DNA of 64,000 nt from Vibrio furnissii CIP 102972 (GCF_000176175.1 NZ_ACZP01000018.1:186001-250000); one strand, 5' to 3'; numbered from the stretch's first letter, positions 41,505 through 51,020 are shown. Made by a program: numbers and translations. The notes: generated by a model from the letters alone, not told the origin.

Positions 41505-42875
41505 ATGCACATTCATATTCTGGGAATTTGTGGCACATTCATGGGCGGTGTCGCCATGTTGGCTCGCCAGTTAGGCCATAAAGTGACCGGTAGTGACGCC
41601 AATGTTTACCCACCAATGAGCACCATGTTGGCATCGCATGGCATTGACATCATCGAGGGATTTGATCCGGTTCAATTGGAGCCGAGGCCTGATCTGGTGG
41701 TGGTTGGCAACGCCATGAGCCGGGGCAATCCATGTGTGGAATATGTGCTGAATCATAACCTGCGTTACACCTCGGGCCCGCAATGGTTGCAAGACCATCT
41801 TTTATACGATCGTTGGGTACTGGCGGTTTCGGGAACGCACGGAAAAACGACCACTTCGAGCATGTTGGCGTGGGTACTCGAACATTGCGGTTACCAACCT
41901 GGCTTTTTGGTCGGCGGCGTTCTGGGAAATTTCGGCATTTCAGCCCGTTTGGGCGAAAGCATGTTTTTCGTGGTTGAAGCGGACGAATACGACAGTGCTT
42001 TTTTCGATAAGCGTTCGAAGTTCGTTCACTACCATCCGCGCACTTTGGTGATGAATAACCTAGAGTTCGATCATGCGGACATCTTCGATGATCTGGAAGC
42101 GATTAAGCGTCAATTTCACCATTTAGTGCGTACCGTGCCGGGCAATGGCCGCATTCTGGCACCGCGTCAAGATGCCGCGTTAGCTGATGTGTTGCGTCGT
42201 GGTTGTTGGAGCGAAACCGAGTTTTCGGGCGAGCAGGGCGAATGGCAAGCGGAGAAAATCTGCAAAGATGGCTCGCAATTCCATGTGTTACACCAAGGCG
42301 AACGTGTTGGCACCGTGACGTGGGATTTGGTGGGCGAGCATAACGTGAATAATGCGCTGATGACCATCGCGGCGGCGCGTCATGTCGGCGTGACGCCAGA
42401 TCTGGCGTGTGAGGCTTTGGGTTCTTTCATCAACACCAAACGTCGTTTGGAGCTGAAAGGTACCGAAAATGGTGTCACAGTGTACGACGATTTTGCCCAT
42501 CATCCGACTGCGATTGAACTGACGCTGGAAGGGCTGCGTAATAAAGTCGGCGACCGTAAAATCATTGCTGTGCTGGAACCCCGTTCCGCGACCATGAAAT
42601 TGGGCGTGCACAAAGAAACCTTAGCGGCATCGCTGGCGGCGGCCGACTCGGTTTACCTGTTCCAACCCAGTAACATTCCTTGGGCGGTGCAGGATGTGGC
42701 TGACCAATGTTCGCAACCGGCGCACGTGAGCGACAACATGGCCGAGTTTGTGGCGCAAATTTGCCAAGAAGCCCAGCCGGGCGACCAAATTTTGGTGATG
42801 AGCAACGGCGGCTTTGATGGCATTCACGGCAAACTGCTGGCAGCGCTGAAAGCCAAAGCGCAGCAACCGGCTTAA
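41505..42875 (+). CDS. mpl: UDP-N-acetylmuramate:L-alanyl-gamma-D-glutamyl-meso-diaminopimelate ligase
   Basis: Mpl (456 aa) recycles peptidoglycan tripeptide by joining it directly to UDP-MurNAc. It is a Mur-ligase: the N-terminal nucleotide fold starts MHIHILGICGTFMGGVAMLA, the ATP loop is VSGTHGKTTTSSM near residue 108, EADEYDSAFFDKRSKF is at 157, and the C-terminal domain contains YDDFAHHPTAIELTLEGLR near residue 328. It lies upstream of ubiX with a 25-base gap, and both may share a transcript. A GATAAT at 41461-41466 is a possible -10. Confidence 0.97.
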   Translation: MHIHILGICGTFMGGVAMLARQLGHKVTGSDANVYPPMSTMLASHGIDIIEGFDPVQLEPRPDLVVVGNAMSRGNPCVEYVLNHNLRYTSGPQWLQDHLLYDRWVLAVSGTHGKTTTSSMLAWVLEHCGYQPGFLVGGVLGNFGISARLGESMFFVVEADEYDSAFFDKRSKFVHYHPRTLVMNNLEFDHADIFDDLEAIKRQFHHLVRTVPGNGRILAPRQDAALADVLRRGCWSETEFSGEQGEWQAEKICKDGSQFHVLHQGERVGTVTWDLVGEHNVNNALMTIAAARHVGVTPDLACEALGSFINTKRRLELKGTENGVTVYDDFAHHPTAIELTLEGLRNKVGDRKIIAVLEPRSATMKLGVHKETLAASLAAADSVYLFQPSNIPWAVQDVADQCSQPAHVSDNMAEFVAQICQEAQPGDQILVMSNGGFDGIHGKLLAALKAKAQQPA

Positions 42876-42900
42876 CTCAAACAGTGAATTTGCGAACCCT

Positions 42901-43524
42901 ATGACGAAACAACCCAAAGCCATTACCCTCGCGTGGACGGGGGCTTCCGGCGCGCCGTATGGCCTGCGCCTGTTGCAGTGCCTCTTGGCAGCCGATTATA
43001 CGGTCTATTTGCTCATCTCTTCGGCTGCGCGCGTTGTGCTGGCGACCGAACATGGGCTGAAACTCCCCGCCGGCCCCGAAGCGGCCAAAGCGGCATTGGT
43101 TGCCCATGTCGGGTGCGACCCCGACAAGTTGGTGGTGTGCGGCAAAGACGATTGGTTTTCTCCCGTGGCGTCGGGGTCTGCGGCGCCCAAACAGATGGTG
43201 GTGTGTCCTTGTTCGGCCGGTAGTGTGGCAGCGATTGCGCACGGCATGTCGGACAATTTGATCGAACGTGCTGCCGATGTGGTGATGAAAGAGCGTGGTC
43301 AACTGCTGCTGGTGGTGCGTGAAACGCCGTTCTCGACGCTGCATCTTGAAAACATGCACAAGCTGTCACAAATGGGCGTGACCATCATGCCCGCGGCTCC
43401 GGGGTTTTATCATCAACCGCAGTCGATTGATGACCTGATCGATTTTCTCGTGGCGCGCATTCTCGATCACCTAGGCATTGAACAAACGCTGGTTGCACGG
43501 TGGGGATACGACCAACGCGTGTAG
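42901..43524 (+). CDS. ubiX: Flavin prenyltransferase UbiX
   Basis: UbiX (207 aa) joins dimethylallyl phosphate to reduced FMN, making the prenyl-FMN cofactor that UbiD needs to decarboxylate the ubiquinone precursor. The flavin-binding motif is TLAWTGASGAPYGLRLLQCL near residue 9. The segment VVCPCSAGSVAAIAHGMSDN, then ERAADVVMKERGQLLLVVRE, and MPAAPGFYHQPQS are typical. The start ATG has no strong SD, so coupling with mpl is possible. Confidence 0.95.
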   Translation: MTKQPKAITLAWTGASGAPYGLRLLQCLLAADYTVYLLISSAARVVLATEHGLKLPAGPEAAKAALVAHVGCDPDKLVVCGKDDWFSPVASGSAAPKQMVVCPCSAGSVAAIAHGMSDNLIERAADVVMKERGQLLLVVRETPFSTLHLENMHKLSQMGVTIMPAAPGFYHQPQSIDDLIDFLVARILDHLGIEQTLVARWGYDQRV

Positions 43525-43562
43525 TCGCTTTTTCACGCGAATCGAATTACAATCCGTAGCAC

Positions 43563-43708
43563 TCATCGGGGAGCTCACCATTCATCACGTGAATGGCGCT
43601 GAGATCAAGCCTAGCTTGGGACCCGCATTAGTCGCAAAGGTCGTGCGTATCGCCCATCTTTGCGGTTAGACACCTGAACCAGATAATGCTGGCGTAGGAA
43701 TTGAGCTG
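43563..43708 (+). promoter_or_regulatory. TPP riboswitch (thi-box) of thiBPQ, with extra hairpins
   Basis: The thi-box core is present: CGGG (43567-43570) with CCCG (43622-43625) as P2, the CCATTCA/TGAATGG stem (43578-43596), GCTGAGAT (43598-43605), and ACACCTGAACC...GATAATGCTGGCGTAGGAA (43669-43700). Two extra hairpins not in the compact E. coli thiM type are seen: CAAGC/GCTTG (43606-43618) and CGCAAAG/CTTTGCG (43633-43664). Further down, CTCTC (43743-43747) can pair with GAGAG of the thiB ribosome-binding site (43768-43772). This suggests control of translation. TPP should switch thiBPQ off. Confidence 0.92.
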
Positions 43709-43778
43709 GGTTTGCGACACCGATTAACGAACGAATCACATCCTCTCAAACCTGTGCCGCTCAAAAGGAGAGCGAGCC

Positions 43779-44768
43779 TTGACCTTCAAATTGTCCGCCA
43801 TTGCCATGGCGACCCTATTTTCTTCGGCAGCCTTGGCGGCGCCGAGCCTCACCGTTTACACCTACGACTCGTTCGCGGCCGATTGGGGCCCGGGGCCGGC
43901 GGTCGAAAAAGCCTTTGAAGCCCAATGTGGCTGTGATCTTCAGTTTGTCGCGCTGGATGATGGTGTGTCGATCCTCAACCGCCTGCGTCTGGAAGGCAAG
44001 AAGACCAAAGCGGACGTGGTGCTGGGCTTGGATAACAACCTGATGGTGGAAGCCAAGCAAACGGGCCTATTGGCTCAACACAACACCGATACGCACGCGG
44101 TGCACTTGCCCAATGGCTGGAGTGATGACACCTTTGTGCCGTACGATTACGGCTACTTTGCCTTTGTCTACAACAAGCAAAAACTGACCAACCCGCCGAC
44201 CAGTCTGAAAGAGCTGGTGGAACAGCGCGACGATCTGCGCATCATCTATCAAGATCCGCGCACGTCGACACCAGGCCAAGGGCTGTTGCTGTGGATGAAG
44301 TCGGTGTATGGCGATGATGCGACGCAGGCGTGGCAGAAGCTGGCTAACAAAACCGTGACGGTGACCAAAGGTTGGTCAGAAGCGTATTCGATGTTCCTCG
44401 ATGGTGAATCTGACATGGTGCTGTCGTACACCACATCGCCAGCTTATCACCTGATTGCTGAACACGATGACAAGTACGCAACGGCCAATTTTGCCGAAGG
44501 TCATTACATGCAGGTCGAAGTGGCGGCCAAAGTGCAGGGCACGCCGAACGACAAGCTGGCGGATGAGTTCCTCCAATTTATGCTCAGCAATGAGTTCCAA
44601 GCCTTGATGCCGACGGGCAACTGGATGTATCCGGTGACGGACGTGGCGCTGCCCAAAGGTTTTGAGACGTTGAGCGTGCCAGCCAAATCGCTGTCGTTTA
44701 GTGCCGATGAGGTGGCGGCGAAGCGCCGAGGCTGGATTCGCGAATGGCAAAATGCCTTAACGTTCTGA
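43779..44768 (+). CDS. thiB: Thiamine/TPP ABC transporter periplasmic binding protein
   Basis: ThiB (329 aa) captures thiamine, thiamine phosphate or TPP in the periplasm. The signal peptide is MTFKLSAIAMATLFSSAALA with cleavage before APSLT. The mature protein starts LTVYTYDSFAADWGPGPAVE and has ADVVLGLDNNLMVEAKQTGL; GWSEAYSMFLDGESDMVLSY near residue 200 is the ligand region of this family. The start is TTG with AAAAGGAGAGCGAGCC upstream; the next ATG would remove half of the signal. It is the first gene downstream of the TPP riboswitch. Confidence 0.95.
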   Translation: MTFKLSAIAMATLFSSAALAAPSLTVYTYDSFAADWGPGPAVEKAFEAQCGCDLQFVALDDGVSILNRLRLEGKKTKADVVLGLDNNLMVEAKQTGLLAQHNTDTHAVHLPNGWSDDTFVPYDYGYFAFVYNKQKLTNPPTSLKELVEQRDDLRIIYQDPRTSTPGQGLLLWMKSVYGDDATQAWQKLANKTVTVTKGWSEAYSMFLDGESDMVLSYTTSPAYHLIAEHDDKYATANFAEGHYMQVEVAAKVQGTPNDKLADEFLQFMLSNEFQALMPTGNWMYPVTDVALPKGFETLSVPAKSLSFSADEVAAKRRGWIREWQNALTF

Positions 44769-44775
44769 GCGATTG

Positions 44776-46386
44776 ATGCAAAGCCGTACACCTAAATTGG
44801 GTCTCGGGGTCGCGGCAGTTGTCGCGGCCTTTGTCCTTTCTGCCCTCAGCGCTTTATTGTGGCAAGCGCCCACACTTCATCTGAATCAGATTTGGGGCGA
44901 TGCTTATTATCGCCATGTGACTTGGTTCAGTCTTTACCAAGCCCTGTTGTCGACCCTGCTCAGCGTTGGCTTGGCGGTACCAGTTGCGCATGCGTTAAGC
45001 CGCCGCCGTTTCCCCGGGCGCGGGCTGCTGCTCAAACTGTTTGCCATGACCTTGGTCTTGCCAGTGCTGGTGGGCGTCTTTGGCTTGCTGGCGATTTATG
45101 GCAACAGCGGTTTACTGGCAAGCGGGCTGCAACATTGGCAGCTCAAATTGCCTTTTTCCATCTATGGCCTGAACGGCATTTTGCTCGCCCACGTCTTTTT
45201 TAATCTGCCATACGCCGCGCGTTTGTTGCTGCAAAGTCTGGACACCATTCCGGCCGAGCAGCACAAGTTATGCGCCCACCTTGGCATGACGGGCTGGCAG
45301 AAATTTGTTGCGGTGGAGTGGCCGCGGTTGCGCCAGCAACTGCCGCATGTGCTGGGCTTGGTGTTCATGCTGTGTTTCACCAGTTTTGCCACGGTGATGG
45401 CGCTGGGCGGCGGGCCCAAATCGACCACGATTGAGCTGGCCATTTATCAGGCCATCAAATTTGATTTCGATCTGCAAACCGGCGCGCTGTTGGCGCTGTG
45501 GCAAATGCTGTTGTGCGGTGTACTCACGCTATCGATACAACGTTTTTCGCGCCCGTTGCCGGTGAGTAGCGGCAGTGTCACCACGCAGCAATGGGTACGT
45601 GATTCGCGCTGCAGCCGTTTGTGGGATGGGGCGTGGATTGGTTTTGCGTTATTGCTGGTCATTCCGCCGCTTTTGATGGTCGTGCTGAGTGGTCTGAACG
45701 AGAAACTTTTCAGCGTGCTGAGTCGTGGCGAGTTCTGGCGTGCGATGGGCGCTTCGTTGCAGGTTGCGCTGCTGGCGAGTTCGTTGGCGCTGCTGGCGGG
45801 CGTGGCGATCATTCTCACCAGTCGTCACTGGCGCTTGCAATCTCACTCGCGCCGAGCAAACGGGCTTGAACTGATTGGCACCATCATTTTAGTGACGCCA
45901 GGGCTGGTGATCAGCACCGGATTGTTCTTACTGCTGCGCAATCTAACCGATGTGTTCAGCCTCGCGTATTGGGTGGTGGTGGCGGTCAATGGCCTGATGG
46001 CGCTGCCGTACGTGGTGAAAACGCTCAGTCAACCGATGCTGCATCTGGCGCAGCAATATCAGTTTTTGTGTGCCAGTTTAGGCATGCGCGGCTGGCAGCG
46101 CTTGCGACTGATTGAGCTGCGTGCCCTGCGCAAGCCGCTGGCCCATGCGTTGACCATCAGTTTTTTGTTGTCGATGGGCGATTTAAGCGCGATTGCACTG
46201 TTTGGCAGCCAAGATTTTCGCACGCTGCCGCTCTATTTGTATCAGTTGCTGGGGAGTTATCAAATGCAGTCTGCCGCGGTGGTCTCTCTGGTGCTGCTGG
46301 TGCTGAGTGTTGGCCTGTTTTATCTGATTGAACGCCTGTTTCGCGTGCGTTCCTCTTCTACATCCTCGCGGAGAAGCTCATGTTAG
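44776..46386 (+). CDS. thiP: Thiamine ABC transporter permease
   Basis: ThiP (536 aa) is the two-domain fused inner-membrane permease of the thiamine transporter, with about 12 hydrophobic segments. Each half has an EAA-type loop for ATPase contact: EQHKLCAHLGMTGWQKFVAV near residue 158 and AQQYQFLCASLGMRGWQRLRLI near residue 425. The ATG at 44776 is preceded by a TTG that would add one residue. The 3' end overlaps thiQ by seven bases. Confidence 0.94.
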   Translation: MQSRTPKLGLGVAAVVAAFVLSALSALLWQAPTLHLNQIWGDAYYRHVTWFSLYQALLSTLLSVGLAVPVAHALSRRRFPGRGLLLKLFAMTLVLPVLVGVFGLLAIYGNSGLLASGLQHWQLKLPFSIYGLNGILLAHVFFNLPYAARLLLQSLDTIPAEQHKLCAHLGMTGWQKFVAVEWPRLRQQLPHVLGLVFMLCFTSFATVMALGGGPKSTTIELAIYQAIKFDFDLQTGALLALWQMLLCGVLTLSIQRFSRPLPVSSGSVTTQQWVRDSRCSRLWDGAWIGFALLLVIPPLLMVVLSGLNEKLFSVLSRGEFWRAMGASLQVALLASSLALLAGVAIILTSRHWRLQSHSRRANGLELIGTIILVTPGLVISTGLFLLLRNLTDVFSLAYWVVVAVNGLMALPYVVKTLSQPMLHLAQQYQFLCASLGMRGWQRLRLIELRALRKPLAHALTISFLLSMGDLSAIALFGSQDFRTLPLYLYQLLGSYQMQSAAVVSLVLLVLSVGLFYLIERLFRVRSSSTSSRRSSC

Positions 46387-47096
46387 TACTGGATAATGTG
46401 CGTTATGAATATCAGGATGAGTGGTTCGTGTTTGACCTCAGCGTCGCGCAAGGCAGCATTGTCGCCCTGATGGGGCCAAGCGGGGCGGGCAAGTCTACAC
46501 TGCTTAGTTTGGTGGCCGGTTTTATCGAACCTCGCAGCGGCGACATTCGGGTGCAAAGCGACGGCGAAACGGTATCCGTGGTGGGCAAAGCGCCGTATCA
46601 GCGACCGTTTTCGATGCTGTTTCAAGAGCACAACCTGTTTGCGCACCTGAGTGTGCGTGACAATATTGGTTTGGGATTACATCCGGGGCTCAAACTCAGT
46701 GCCGCACAGCGAGAACATGTGGTGCGAGCGGCCCACATGGTTGGGGTGGGGGATTTACTTGATCGCCTGCCGGAGCAGTTGTCGGGCGGGCAGCGTCAGC
46801 GCGTCGCGCTGGCTCGCTGTTTTGTTCAACCGCATCCCATCTGGTTGCTGGATGAGCCGTTTTCAGCACTGGATCCACTGCTGCGTGAGGAGATGTTAAC
46901 GCTGGTCAAAACCTTAGCTGCGGAGCGCAATATCACCGTGTTGATGGTGACGCATCACATCAGCGACGCGCGCGCCATTGTCACGCATTTTGCGTTTATG
47001 GCCCAAGGGCAAGTGCAGCACATGGAGCCGATTGCCGCCTTAACGGCGCAGCACCGTGACGCGCCTCTGGCAGATTTTGTACGCGCGGGGGAGTAA
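46380..47096 (+). CDS. thiQ: Thiamine ABC transporter ATPase
   Basis: ThiQ (238 aa) powers thiamine import. Motifs are Walker A GPSGAGKSTLLS near residue 32, Q-loop LFQEHNLFAHLSVRDNIG, signature LSGGQRQRVALARCF, Walker B WLLDEPFSALDP and the H-loop VTHHISDA. It is the final gene of thiBPQ, overlapping thiP, and is followed by a clear terminator. Confidence 0.96.
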   Translation: MLVLDNVRYEYQDEWFVFDLSVAQGSIVALMGPSGAGKSTLLSLVAGFIEPRSGDIRVQSDGETVSVVGKAPYQRPFSMLFQEHNLFAHLSVRDNIGLGLHPGLKLSAAQREHVVRAAHMVGVGDLLDRLPEQLSGGQRQRVALARCFVQPHPIWLLDEPFSALDPLLREEMLTLVKTLAAERNITVLMVTHHISDARAIVTHFAFMAQGQVQHMEPIAALTAQHRDAPLADFVRAGE

Positions 47097-47130
47097 GCAT
47101 TTCACGCAGGTGTACTCAATGACAGGTAAG

Positions 47131-47160
47131 AAAAAAGGTTGGCATAAGCCAACCTTTTTC
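47131..47160. terminator. Bidirectional terminator between thiQ and yjgA
   Basis: GGTTGGC (47137-47143) pairs with GCCAACC (47148-47154) around ATAA, with an A-run before and a T-run after. It serves thiQ on plus and yjgA on minus. Confidence 0.92.
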
Positions 47161-47183
47161 GTGATAACCATAGGCCGAAACAC

Positions 47184-47711
47184 TCAGAACTCTTGGTCGT
47201 TGAGGGTTTTCAGCATCTGGAAAATTTCGCGAGAAGCTTTGGGCGGCTTCTCGCCTTGTTTCTCTTTTTTCGCCTGACGCGCCAACAGGCGCAGACGTTG
47301 ACGGTCAGCCTCTGGGTACAGCGTCATCACCTCTTCAATTGCGTCATCACCTTGCTCGACGATGCGATCGCGCATCTGTTCCAGCTTGTGCAGCACTGCG
47401 GTGTTTTGCGAGTGTTTGTTACGCAGTTTGTCCAGCGCCGCTTGCAGCGGTTCTGGGTCGATGTTACGCATCAGACGACCGATGTATTGCAATTGACGAC
47501 GACGCGCTTCGTTTTTGAAACGTTGCGCATCTTTGATTGCAGCGGCCAAGTCGTCGGGCAGCGGGAATTTCGCCAGCACCGAAGGCTTCAGCTCAACCAA
47601 CTCTTCGCCGAGTTTTTGCAGCACAATCATATCGTTCTTCATCTCGGTCTTACTGACCCAAATGATTTCCTCTTCGTCTTCCCAAGGGGCTTTTTGATTC
47701 TTACGAGCCAT
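47184..47711 (-). CDS. darP: Ribosome biogenesis factor YjgA/DarP
   Basis: DarP/YjgA (175 aa) is a small all-helical protein that helps late 50S assembly. The N-terminal EIIWVSKTEMKNDMIVLQKLG (residues about 16-36) and FPLPDDLAAAIKDAQRFKNE with ARRRQLQYIGRLMRNIDPEP are diagnostic. I chose the ATG at 47711; a GTG nine bases upstream is possible and would add three residues. It is divergent from pmbA, as in E. coli and vibrios. Confidence 0.93.
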   Translation of the reverse strand: MARKNQKAPWEDEEEIIWVSKTEMKNDMIVLQKLGEELVELKPSVLAKFPLPDDLAAAIKDAQRFKNEARRRQLQYIGRLMRNIDPEPLQAALDKLRNKHSQNTAVLHKLEQMRDRIVEQGDDAIEEVMTLYPEADRQRLRLLARQAKKEKQGEKPPKASREIFQMLKTLNDQEF

Positions 47712-47819
47712 TTTCTTCACTAATGAGTTATTTATGTCTGCTATTTTAGCAAGAATCGTGGGGAGAAAGCGAAATTCTTGTTATCCTAACCTCATTAAAG
47801 CGCAATAGTTGGATGAGAT

Positions 47820-49163
47820 ATGGATGTAAGACAGCAAGTCGCTGTGCAGCGTACCGAGCTTGAAGCGGCCGTTGCAAAAGCGCTCGACATGGCTTCAGCT
47901 GGTGCTGACGCCGCTGAAGTTGCCATTACCAAAAGCACAGGTTTAAGTGTTTCGACTCGCATGTGCGAAGTGGAAAACGTGGAGTTTAACAGTGACGGTG
48001 CGTTGGGGATCACGGTGTATCGTGGTCAGCGTAAAGGCAGTGCGTCTACTTCTGATTTAAGTGAAAAAGCGATTCAGCAGACCGTGCTGGCCGCATTGGA
48101 TATTGCTCAATACACTTCCGAAGACCCGTATGCTGGCCCGGCACCGAAAGAGTTGATGGTGACCGAGATTCCGGATTTGGACCTGTTTCACCCGGATGAA
48201 CCGAACCCCGATAGAGCGGCGCAGGTGGCGATTGAAGCTGAACGTGCGGCGCTGCAATACAGTGACAAAATCAAACAGAGTGATGGGGGCAGTTACGACA
48301 GCCATTACGGCGTGAAAGTGTACGGCAACAGCCACGGTTTGCTGGCCAGCTACGCGTCAAGCCGCCAAAGCATCAGTTGCTGTGTGATTGGTCAGGGCAA
48401 AAATGGTGAGATGGAACGCGATTACAGCTACACCGTAGCGCGTCACGTCGATGACTTGTGGGCCCCTGAGCGTGTTGGCTTGGAGGCGGCCGAGAAAACC
48501 ATTAGCCGTTTGGATGCGAAGAAGCTGAAAACCGGGAAGTACCCTGTGATGTTTGCCGCAGATGTGGCGACTGGCTTGATGGGGCATCTGGTGATGGCGA
48601 TCAGTGGCGGTAACTTGTACCGTAAATCGTCGTTCTTACTCGACCACCTCGGTCAGCAAATTCTGCCATCGTGGTTTAACGTGTCAGAGCGCCCGCATGT
48701 GCTGCGCGGGTTGGCTTCCAGCCCATTTGACAGCGAAGGGGTACGCACGGAAGACCGCGATATCATCACCGATGGCGTGTTGGCGACTTACCTGCTAACT
48801 AGCTACGCTGCGCGTAAGATGAACATGACGCCTACGGGTCATGCGGGCGGCATTCACAACTGGTTCGTTCAACACACCGGACAGAACTTTGAACAGATGC
48901 TGAAAGCGCTGGGCACTGGGTTGTTGGTGACCGAAGTGATGGGCCAAGGCGTGAATGTGGTGACTGGTGACTACTCACGCGGCGCTGCAGGTTTCTGGGT
49001 GGAGAATGGCGAAATCCAATATCCTGTTTCTGAAATCACCATCGCGGGCAACCTCAAAACCATGTTCAACCAGATCGTGGCGGTGGGCAGCGATACGGAA
49101 ACACGTTCGCAGATCCAAACTGGTTCGATTCTGCTGGAAACCATGAAAGTGGCTGGCGAATAA
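47820..49163 (+). CDS. pmbA: Metalloprotease PmbA/TldE
   Basis: PmbA (447 aa) is the TldE partner of TldD; the pair degrades or matures peptides such as microcin precursors and unfolded segments. Typical parts are EVAITKSTGLSVSTRMCEVE near residue 38, SYDSHYGVKVYGNSHGLLAS near 160 and the C-terminal GAAGFWVENGEIQYPVSEIT near 383. PmbA lacks the HExxxH zinc motif that TldD carries, and none is seen here. It is the only tld gene in the window. Confidence 0.95.
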   Translation: MDVRQQVAVQRTELEAAVAKALDMASAGADAAEVAITKSTGLSVSTRMCEVENVEFNSDGALGITVYRGQRKGSASTSDLSEKAIQQTVLAALDIAQYTSEDPYAGPAPKELMVTEIPDLDLFHPDEPNPDRAAQVAIEAERAALQYSDKIKQSDGGSYDSHYGVKVYGNSHGLLASYASSRQSISCCVIGQGKNGEMERDYSYTVARHVDDLWAPERVGLEAAEKTISRLDAKKLKTGKYPVMFAADVATGLMGHLVMAISGGNLYRKSSFLLDHLGQQILPSWFNVSERPHVLRGLASSPFDSEGVRTEDRDIITDGVLATYLLTSYAARKMNMTPTGHAGGIHNWFVQHTGQNFEQMLKALGTGLLVTEVMGQGVNVVTGDYSRGAAGFWVENGEIQYPVSEITIAGNLKTMFNQIVAVGSDTETRSQIQTGSILLETMKVAGE

Positions 49164-49190
49164 GCGCCGCCCGTAGACAGCCGTTCGATC

Positions 49191-49222
49191 AAAAAAGCGC
49201 AGCCTTCAGTCTGCGCTTTTTT
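49191..49222. terminator. Bidirectional terminator between pmbA and mgtE
   Basis: AAAAAAGCGCAG (49191-49202) pairs with CTGCGCTTTTTT (49211-49222) around an eight-base loop. A/T runs are part of the stem ends, so both convergent genes can use it. Confidence 0.9.
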
Positions 49223-49267
49223 ATGGCGTTCACGTTTACCTGCATTCACGCCGCTAGAGGAGTTAGG

Positions 49268-50626
49268 CTAGCGAATCAACAGCGTTGCCAAGCCAAGGAA
49301 CACCGATAAGCCCACCACGTCGGTGACGGTGGTCAGTGCCATCCCGCCTGCCAGAGCCGGGTCGATGTTCATCTTTTTCAGCAGCACCGGAATGGTTACC
49401 CCGGCGACACCGGCGACAAACAAGTTGGTCATCATCGCCGCAGAGATAATGCCGCCCAGTAGCCATTCGCCTTTCCAGACCACGACAATCGCGCCAATGA
49501 TTAAGGCCCACAGAATGCCGTTGAGAAAGCCGATCGCAGCTTCTTTCATCAGCAGTTCGCGTTTGTTACTGTCACCGATATGACCCAGTGCCAGACCGCG
49601 AATCACCAGCGCCACGGTTTGGTTGCCCGCGACACCGCCCATCGATGGAACGATGGTCATCAAAACGGCAATCGCTGCCATCTGTTCCAGCGTGGCTTCA
49701 AACATGTTGGAGACGGACGCGGCGGCCAGAGCGGCCAGAACGTTCGCGCCCAACCAGACGCTGCGTTTACGTGCGGATTTGACCACGGGCGCGAAAGTAT
49801 CTTCGTCGTCGTCCATACCCGCCATACTCATCATTGAGTGTTCGGCGTCTTCACGGATGACGTCGACCACGTCATCGATGGTGATACGACCGACCAGATG
49901 TTGGTTCTCGTCTACCACAGGCGCAGAAATCCAGTTCCGACGTTCAAACAGGCTGGCGATATCAGAGTCCTTGGTGTCGACTTTGATGGCTTCATCGGCA
50001 TCGTCCATCACTTCGCTGACGGGCACATCCGGTTGCGTGGTGAGCAGCGTACTCAGCGATAAGTGGCCAATCAGTTTGCTTTCATCATCGATGACATACA
50101 ACGCATCGGTCGCTTCTGGGAGTTCACCTTTCATGCGCAGATAACGCAGCACTACGTCGACGTCGACATCACCACGAATGGTGATCACGTCGGTGTTCAT
50201 CAAACCGCCGGCGGTATCTTCTGGGTAGGACAGCGCGGTTTCGACGCGCAGTCGATCCGCAGCGTCCATTTGCGCTAAAACTTCACGGGACAGATCATCG
50301 GGCAAGCTACGCAGGACGTAGGCCACGTCATCGGTGTCCATGCCTTCGGTGGCTTCCGCGAGTTTTTCCGGTGCCATTTTCGACACCAACGCATCTTTGA
50401 CGTCTTCGCTTAGCTCATCAAGGATTTCACCGTAATCTTCAGGGTCGGTCAGTTGCCACAGCACATCACGTGCTTTGCGAGGAGAGGCTTCTAACAGGCT
50501 GGCGATATCTTCCGGTTCCATGTCCTGCAGTTGGCGACGAACATGGACAAAGCGGCCGTTTTCCAGCGCTTCGGTAATTTCTTGGAGGGTTTGGTGAGCT
50601 TGGTCAAATTCAATTTGCTCTGCCAT
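49268..50626 (-). CDS. mgtE: Magnesium transporter MgtE
   Basis: MgtE (452 aa) is a Mg2+-selective channel gated by cytoplasmic magnesium. The N domain (residues 1-130, helical, with MEPEDIASLLEASPRKARDVL) is followed by two CBS domains (MNTDVITIRGDVDVDVVLRYL, SEVMDDADEAIKVDTKDSDI). The C-terminal five membrane segments contain IVPSMGGVAGNQTVALVIRG near residue 330 and the ALTTVTDVVGLSVFLGLATL end that lines the pore. It is monocistronic here, ahead of npr. Confidence 0.97.
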   Translation of the reverse strand: MAEQIEFDQAHQTLQEITEALENGRFVHVRRQLQDMEPEDIASLLEASPRKARDVLWQLTDPEDYGEILDELSEDVKDALVSKMAPEKLAEATEGMDTDDVAYVLRSLPDDLSREVLAQMDAADRLRVETALSYPEDTAGGLMNTDVITIRGDVDVDVVLRYLRMKGELPEATDALYVIDDESKLIGHLSLSTLLTTQPDVPVSEVMDDADEAIKVDTKDSDIASLFERRNWISAPVVDENQHLVGRITIDDVVDVIREDAEHSMMSMAGMDDDEDTFAPVVKSARKRSVWLGANVLAALAAASVSNMFEATLEQMAAIAVLMTIVPSMGGVAGNQTVALVIRGLALGHIGDSNKRELLMKEAAIGFLNGILWALIIGAIVVVWKGEWLLGGIISAAMMTNLFVAGVAGVTIPVLLKKMNIDPALAGGMALTTVTDVVGLSVFLGLATLLIR

Positions 50627-50741
50627 CGCTTCCCCCTAATGCTTTGAATTGTGGCAATGTGTTGAATAGTAACTTAATTCTAGGTCTTATTTAATACGTT
50701 CTGATTAATCATGAGTATTTAATTTCGTTTTCGACCGCGCG

Positions 50742-51020
50742 TCATTCGTCTTCTTCGAATTTCGCTTCAATCAAGTGGCACACGGCATTGAGCGCTTGCT
50801 CGGCCTGAGAGCCTTCGGCGGAGATGGTGACGTTCTGTCCTTGTGCGGATTCGAGCATCAGCAGCCCCATCACGCTGTCGGCGGTTGCTTCTTTGCCTTC
50901 CTGACTTTGAATGGTTAGCACCGCATCGAAAGATTGCGCCAGTTCAACCAATTTTACGGCCGCTCGCGCATGCAAGCCGAGGCGATTCTGAATGAGGACG
51001 GTACGGCTTGCTTGCTGCAT
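50742..51020 (-). CDS. ptsO: Phosphocarrier protein NPr (nitrogen PTS)
   Basis: NPr (92 aa, HPr-like) passes phosphate from EI-Ntr to EIIA-Ntr (PtsN), linking nitrogen and potassium control. The phosphorylated histidine is in IQNRLGLHARAAVKLVELAQ at residue 17. The second HPr-family segment is GKEATADSVMGLLMLESAQG. It is the last gene of the rpoN operon, nine bases after rapZ, with TAAGGAACC before the start. Confidence 0.96.
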   Translation of the reverse strand: MQQASRTVLIQNRLGLHARAAVKLVELAQSFDAVLTIQSQEGKEATADSVMGLLMLESAQGQNVTISAEGSQAEQALNAVCHLIEAKFEEDE

